DNA of 64,000 bases from Schizophyllum amplum (taxonomy: Eukaryota; Basidiomycota; Agaricomycetes; Agaricales; Schizophyllaceae): the NCBI GenBank assembly GCA_007026445.1, contig VDMD01000029.1, forward strand, positions 248,001 to 312,000, written 5' to 3'. A program made the position numbers and the translations under genes. The stretch's first letter is position 1. Each line of letters begins with the position of its first letter. The notes under the pieces were generated by a model. It worked only from the letters and a program-made list of their open reading frames with translations, was not told the origin of the DNA and ran no database searches. Shown in pieces: positions 60,523 to 64,000 of the stretch.

Positions 60523-61106
60523 GACCGTTCAAGAGAAAGTACAGGTGAAGTGCCGGCAATAGCCGAATAGGCGCATCAAATGATTTTCTGACAAATGTCG
60601 CGTGGCCGCTTAGCCGTCTTCTGATGTTCGCTATCTGTTCGCTATGTTCGCTTCCTGCAAGTTCGGCGACGGGAGGGCTTGGGCGTCTACCTACTTATGT
60701 TCAAAAGTCATGCGGGACGCCAAGATCAAGTCCCGCGACTTCAACTGCTCTGTTACCACGAAGTAGCGAGGGCAAGACTTTTAACTGAAGTTCACTGAAG
60801 GTCAGATTTTCTATGTTATCAAGGACGGTGTCTCAACTTGCGGTGTCAATGAGGCACAAGTGGTGCATCTGTCAGCTCAGCAGGCCCCTACAGGCCCTGA
60901 CATTATAACATGACGAGGACTACCCAGGGACTACCCGGAAGGACGGGTCCAGGAAGGGACAACAGCGTATAATTGATACAATGGGGTTGGTGACGATGGC
61001 GACAGCCGCTGATACAATACAGGCGGATGGAACAAAGCTACACTTGAAAATTCGATTCTGAGTCCCAGAGCGGCGCGGATACTGTTTACAACAGTGTTTC
61101 CCCTGC
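60523..61106. other. Intergenic stretch, kinesin promoter and arginase 3' UTR
   Basis: No coding frame or RNA gene was recognised. Confidence 0.4.
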
Positions 61107-62449
61107 TCAAATGGTCAACAACACAGCCCCATGCAAACCAGGAAGAGGCAGCGCACCCAGAGCCGCACGAGCGAGCGAACAGCCGACGGCAACTGTTGCC
61201 TTCACACCCTCCGGATCAGCCAAGGACGGGTTCACTTCCTTGATGGGTGTAAGTGAGAGATCGTGAATAGAGTACGAGACATACCATAATATCGAGAGCT
61301 ACAAGCAGTCCGGTTTCGTAGATGGCTTCGCAAATATAGTGGCCCTCGCGAAAGGTCAAGCCGCCACGAACCTTGACGGTGACAGCGGATTTCAGAAAGA
61401 CATCAACAGTCAGGTGAAAGACACGTACCGGCGTGCCGGTGGAAGGCGTCACGGTCGGGTCAAGCGCGTCAACGTCAAAGCTCAGATGAATGGGCAGGGC
61501 CCGCTTGGGGTTGACATGGTCCAGCGCCATCTCCACGACCTTGCCAATCCCATATTTATCCACCTCGTGCATGCTGAAGGCCTTGATCTTGTTCTCCCTT
61601 AGGATGCGCTTCTCGCCTGCGTCGACGTCGCGCAACCCGATATAGACAAGGCGCTCAGCCTTCAATAGCGGCTTGACCCATGCAAACTCGGGGATTTTGC
61701 TGCCGATTCCGAGGAGGAAGGAGACGGGCATGCCATGGATGTTACCTGAGTAGATGAGGGCCGCGTCGGGACATGTATAGCTGCTGCGGACATACCAGAG
61801 TCCGTCGTCTCCGGGGTGTTGATGTCAGCGTGGGCGTCGATCCAGATGACACAAGCGTCGGGGTGTGCGCTACGAAGGAGAAAGCATTAGAACGGCCGGT
61901 CATTGAGCATGTGTATATGCACGCTACCTCAGCGTTCCCGAGATGGTGCCCATGGCCTGTGTTAGTCTGTCAGCAGGTCGAGAGCTTCACAGAGAGATGT
62001 ACGCACCAAGCTGTGATCGCCACCAAGGGTGACGGGCAGCTCGCCTGCCTTGGCGTGCCCGCCAACGACCTTAGACACGGACTCGCAGACGCGCGACACC
62101 AGTCGCGGGTTCTTGAGTATACCGATGGGCGGATCGCTGGCTGCATCGATGCTCTCAAACTGGTGGTGTCCATCGAACTTGACCTTCCAGCCCAGCTCGG
62201 TGAGCTGGTCAGTCAGGCCTGCTTCAACAAGGTGGATGGGACCCTTGTCCACGCCAGGTTTGCCCTACCTTTAGTCAGTAAGAGTGAATGGACACTAGAG
62301 GTCTAGCGCACCTGGCCTCCCATGAACGGGCATCCTACGATCTGCGGACACGCGCCTCATCAGCTGCCCGGACGCGTCGATCTGCTCATCGGGCGCTTAC
62401 CGCCGCGGTCTTGGGGTTCGTGATGAAGCGGGAGTGTTCAGACACAGAC
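61107..62449 (-). CDS. CAR1: Arginase
   Basis: Arginase hydrolyses L-arginine to ornithine and urea with a binuclear manganese centre. On the minus strand the start MSVSEHSRFITNPKTAA leads across an intron to the strand VGCPFMGGQ and then GKPGVDKGPIHLVEAGL. All metal-binding motifs are present: LGGDHSLAMGT, WIDAHADINTPE (DAHAD), and HLSFDVDALDPT (SFDVDALDP). The substrate-loop region TGTPV and GGLTFREGHYICEAIYETG also fit. The last exon (61238-61107) supplies EVNPSL, the expected continuation of LLVALDIM, and ends in a short helix LARAALGALPLPG. Several small introns break the gene, including one just before the DAHAD exon (61929-61957 region). The next gene, LIP2, is divergent, 252 bases away. 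Confidence 0.94.
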
Positions 62450-62701
62450 ATTTGCAGAAATTCCAAGCAAGAGAGGGGAGGAAAGAGGGAAAGACGAAAA
62501 TAAGCGCTCGTCCGACGTCCGCGCAGCTGTATATGAATCCGATGGCGCAACCGCAAAACGGTGGCGCTGGCAATGTGGACGGCTCTCGGATGCACGTGCT
62601 CCGTCGGGTCCGCGTCGGACGTGCGCAAATTTGATCACTTGAACTTCAACTTGTCCTCTGCCAGTCACGCCGCGGCCTGTACTCGTCGTAATTGTGTCAG
62701 A
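62450..62701. promoter_or_regulatory. Divergent promoter, arginase / LIP2
   Basis: 252 bases between the two start codons. No specific motif could be assigned. Shared promoter use is inferred from the spacing. Confidence 0.35.
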
Positions 62702-63478
62702 ATGTCTCTCCCTCCCATACTGTACCACTACTTCCGCGTTCCTCTCCCGTACGCGCAGACGCTCGCTCTCCAGGAAAGGATACACCAGATACAGCTCGCC
62801 GCGCGTCGCACCGCATCACACAAGGACGTCCTCCTGCTCCTACAGCACCGACCTGTGTACACAGCCGGGCGTCGTCAAACGGAGGACGATGTGGCTGACG
62901 AGCGCCGCCGGCTAACAAACATGGGAGCCGACTTCGTCCCCACACAACGCGGAGGACAGCTGACATACCATGGTCCGGGACAAATCATCGGCTACCCCCT
63001 TGTCGACACTGCACGGTGGTCCCCATCCATGGGTGTGCGCGACTATGTCTGTCGCATGCAGAAGTTCCTCAATCTACATCTCCGCGAGGCGCACGGACTG
63101 GAACCCTCACCCTCGGATAATACCGGCGTCTTCCTCTCGCCTGCCGAGAAGATCGCAAGCATAGGTGTGCAGGTGCGGCACCGACTGACGACGCATGGGT
63201 TCTCCTTGAACGTCACGAGAGAACCACTCCCGTGGTTTGAGCAAATCGTGGCTTGCGGACTGGCAGACGTCAAGGCCGTCAGCATCTCGACGGCGAAGGG
63301 CACTGAGGTCAAGGTTGACCAAGAAATACCCGGTCTGGTGTCGCGGTTTGGTCAGCTATATGAGAGGGACATGGCGCCTCTTAAAACATCCAGAGAGGGC
63401 GATATGGGAGCCGCCATTCTGGCATTAGAAGAGGAGGCGGAATCTCTTAGAGCTTGGGCGGTATCTCCGCGTACGTGA
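62702..63478 (+). CDS. LIP2: Lipoyl(octanoyl) transferase LIP2 (LipB family)
   Basis: A single exon of 259 codons, 258 residues, the usual length. LipB/Lip2 moves octanoate from acyl carrier protein to the lipoyl domains of mitochondrial enzymes such as glycine cleavage H protein, the first step of protein lipoylation. Seen in order: LLLQHRPVYTAGRRQ; the family block FVPTQRGGQLTYHGPGQI with IGYPLVD; the catalytic-Lys motif EKIASIGVQVRH; and the catalytic-Cys region FEQIVACGLADVKAVS (VACG). The N-terminus MSLPPILYHYFRVPLPYAQT has little presequence character beyond the first 20 residues; mitochondrial location is expected from the role. The start ATG at 62702 is the first in the frame after an upstream in-frame non-ATG extension. 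It is divergent from arginase. Confidence 0.93.
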   Translation: MSLPPILYHYFRVPLPYAQTLALQERIHQIQLAARRTASHKDVLLLLQHRPVYTAGRRQTEDDVADERRRLTNMGADFVPTQRGGQLTYHGPGQIIGYPLVDTARWSPSMGVRDYVCRMQKFLNLHLREAHGLEPSPSDNTGVFLSPAEKIASIGVQVRHRLTTHGFSLNVTREPLPWFEQIVACGLADVKAVSISTAKGTEVKVDQEIPGLVSRFGQLYERDMAPLKTSREGDMGAAILALEEEAESLRAWAVSPRT

Positions 63479-63806
63479 CCTGCGGGGAACCTGAGGACGT
63501 GCCACTACTTGTAAGTGACCATATTGCTTTTTGTTCATCTCCCTCATCTTTTCCGCAGATTTCAAATAATGACATACATAAGTCTTCGTTGCGGTTACAC
63601 TTTGAACTGCTAGGACAAAGTCGTCTCCTACTTCAACAAGCGACCCCGTGACCGTCCGAACTCGCTGCTCCCATTCTCGGACTGGGCGCCCCCGGGACGG
63701 TGGAGTGGCGCAAATTTCTAATGCCCGGTTTCTCAGGCTTTTGCCCTAGTACAAGTACCCATGGACATGACTTCTCAAGCACCTTCCTGCCATCTTTACC
63801 CCGACC
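63479..63806. other. Intergenic stretch, nothing recognised
   Basis: LIP2 3' UTR and promoter of the last gene. Confidence 0.4.
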
Positions 63807-64000
63807 ATGGCTGCGACTCTGCGTGCTCTGGCGAGCCTCATTTCTGCCAGCGCTGACACCATTGACGCGCGTTGCGCTGCCGCTGGTACCTCTTTTCCCG
63901 ATCTCGAGGGGGCACCTGGTGCCTCCGCGGTGAGCTCTGAGGCCGTCTACGACGATCCAGCCATCTCGCGCAGCGCGGACATCATCATCGCCGCTGCGGG
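63807..64000 (+). CDS. N-terminus of a probable O-methyltransferase (runs off the window)
   Basis: Open from ATG at 63807 to the window end (64 codons). The sequence starts MAATLRALASLISASADTID, continues with ARCAAAGTSFPDLE and then an acidic linker leading to SRSADIIIAAAG. In basidiomycete O-methyltransferases of the plant-caffeate type, the first helices read L-AL-ALI---VD-I----A--G-PFPSL-, followed by 'D--I-AAA-QL', which fits well. These enzymes methylate small phenolics using S-adenosylmethionine; the N-terminal part seen here is the dimerisation region. The catalytic domain is outside the window, so this is a tentative call. Confidence 0.55.
   Translation, partial: MAATLRALASLISASADTIDARCAAAGTSFPDLEGAPGASAVSSEAVYDDPAISRSADIIIAAA

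Overview
This window looks like nuclear DNA of a filamentous basidiomycete, probably an Agaricomycete (mushroom or polypore). The reasons are: many short introns of about 45-60 bases, very often with a GTGCGT donor; a Clp1-like clamp-cell regulator, a White Collar-2 photoreceptor partner, a DUF6593-type protein and a DASH Dad3 subunit of the basidiomycete kind; and G+C-rich, densely packed genes on both strands. There is no operon structure. Exon maps were worked out by hand from conserved protein motifs and splice-phase bookkeeping.

Layout. 0-6 kb: the tail of an unknown gene, a Zn2Cys6 transcription factor, and FAN1, a DNA-crosslink repair nuclease. 6-21 kb: two convergent P4-ATPase lipid flippase paralogues enclosing TAF12 and RRS1 (head to head on a 110-base shared promoter), a DUF6593-type protein, and a U2 spliceosomal snRNA gene on the minus strand at about 15.58-15.76 kb. 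21.6-33.5 kb: septin CDC10, a degenerate second FAN1-like gene that has lost its catalytic Glu/Lys, a Ybp/glomulin-like gene, an unnamed secreted protein with a collagen-like tail, TFIIB, and an unknown gene. 34.6-46 kb: Clp1-like regulator, RPF2, ARPC1, a decayed 5'-truncated LINE, DAD3, and a large unknown Ser/Pro-rich protein. 46-64 kb: a CCCH-RBR E3 ubiquitin ligase, WC-2, a mitochondrial-type SDR, a giant kinesin, arginase, lipoyl(octanoyl) transferase LIP2, and the start of a probable O-methyltransferase.

The genes mostly serve separate housekeeping roles: ribosome biogenesis (RRS1, RPF2), RNA polymerase II initiation (TAF12, TFIIB), cytoskeleton and mitosis (CDC10, ARPC1, DAD3, kinesin), membrane asymmetry (two flippases), splicing (U2), and DNA repair (FAN1). 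Development and light response come from Clp1 and WC-2.

The main technical observation is that from about 22 to 40 kb many conserved genes carry single-base deletions in short homopolymers. TFIIB alone carries about ten; CDC10, RPF2 and ARPC1 carry one each. This looks more like unpolished sequence than gene death. The FAN1-like copy, with changed active-site residues, is the best candidate for a real pseudogene or pseudo-enzyme. I did not find an undescribed multi-gene system. The most biologically interesting items are the U2 gene, the FAN1 pair, the flippase pair, the motor-domain insert of the kinesin, and several unnamed conserved proteins.
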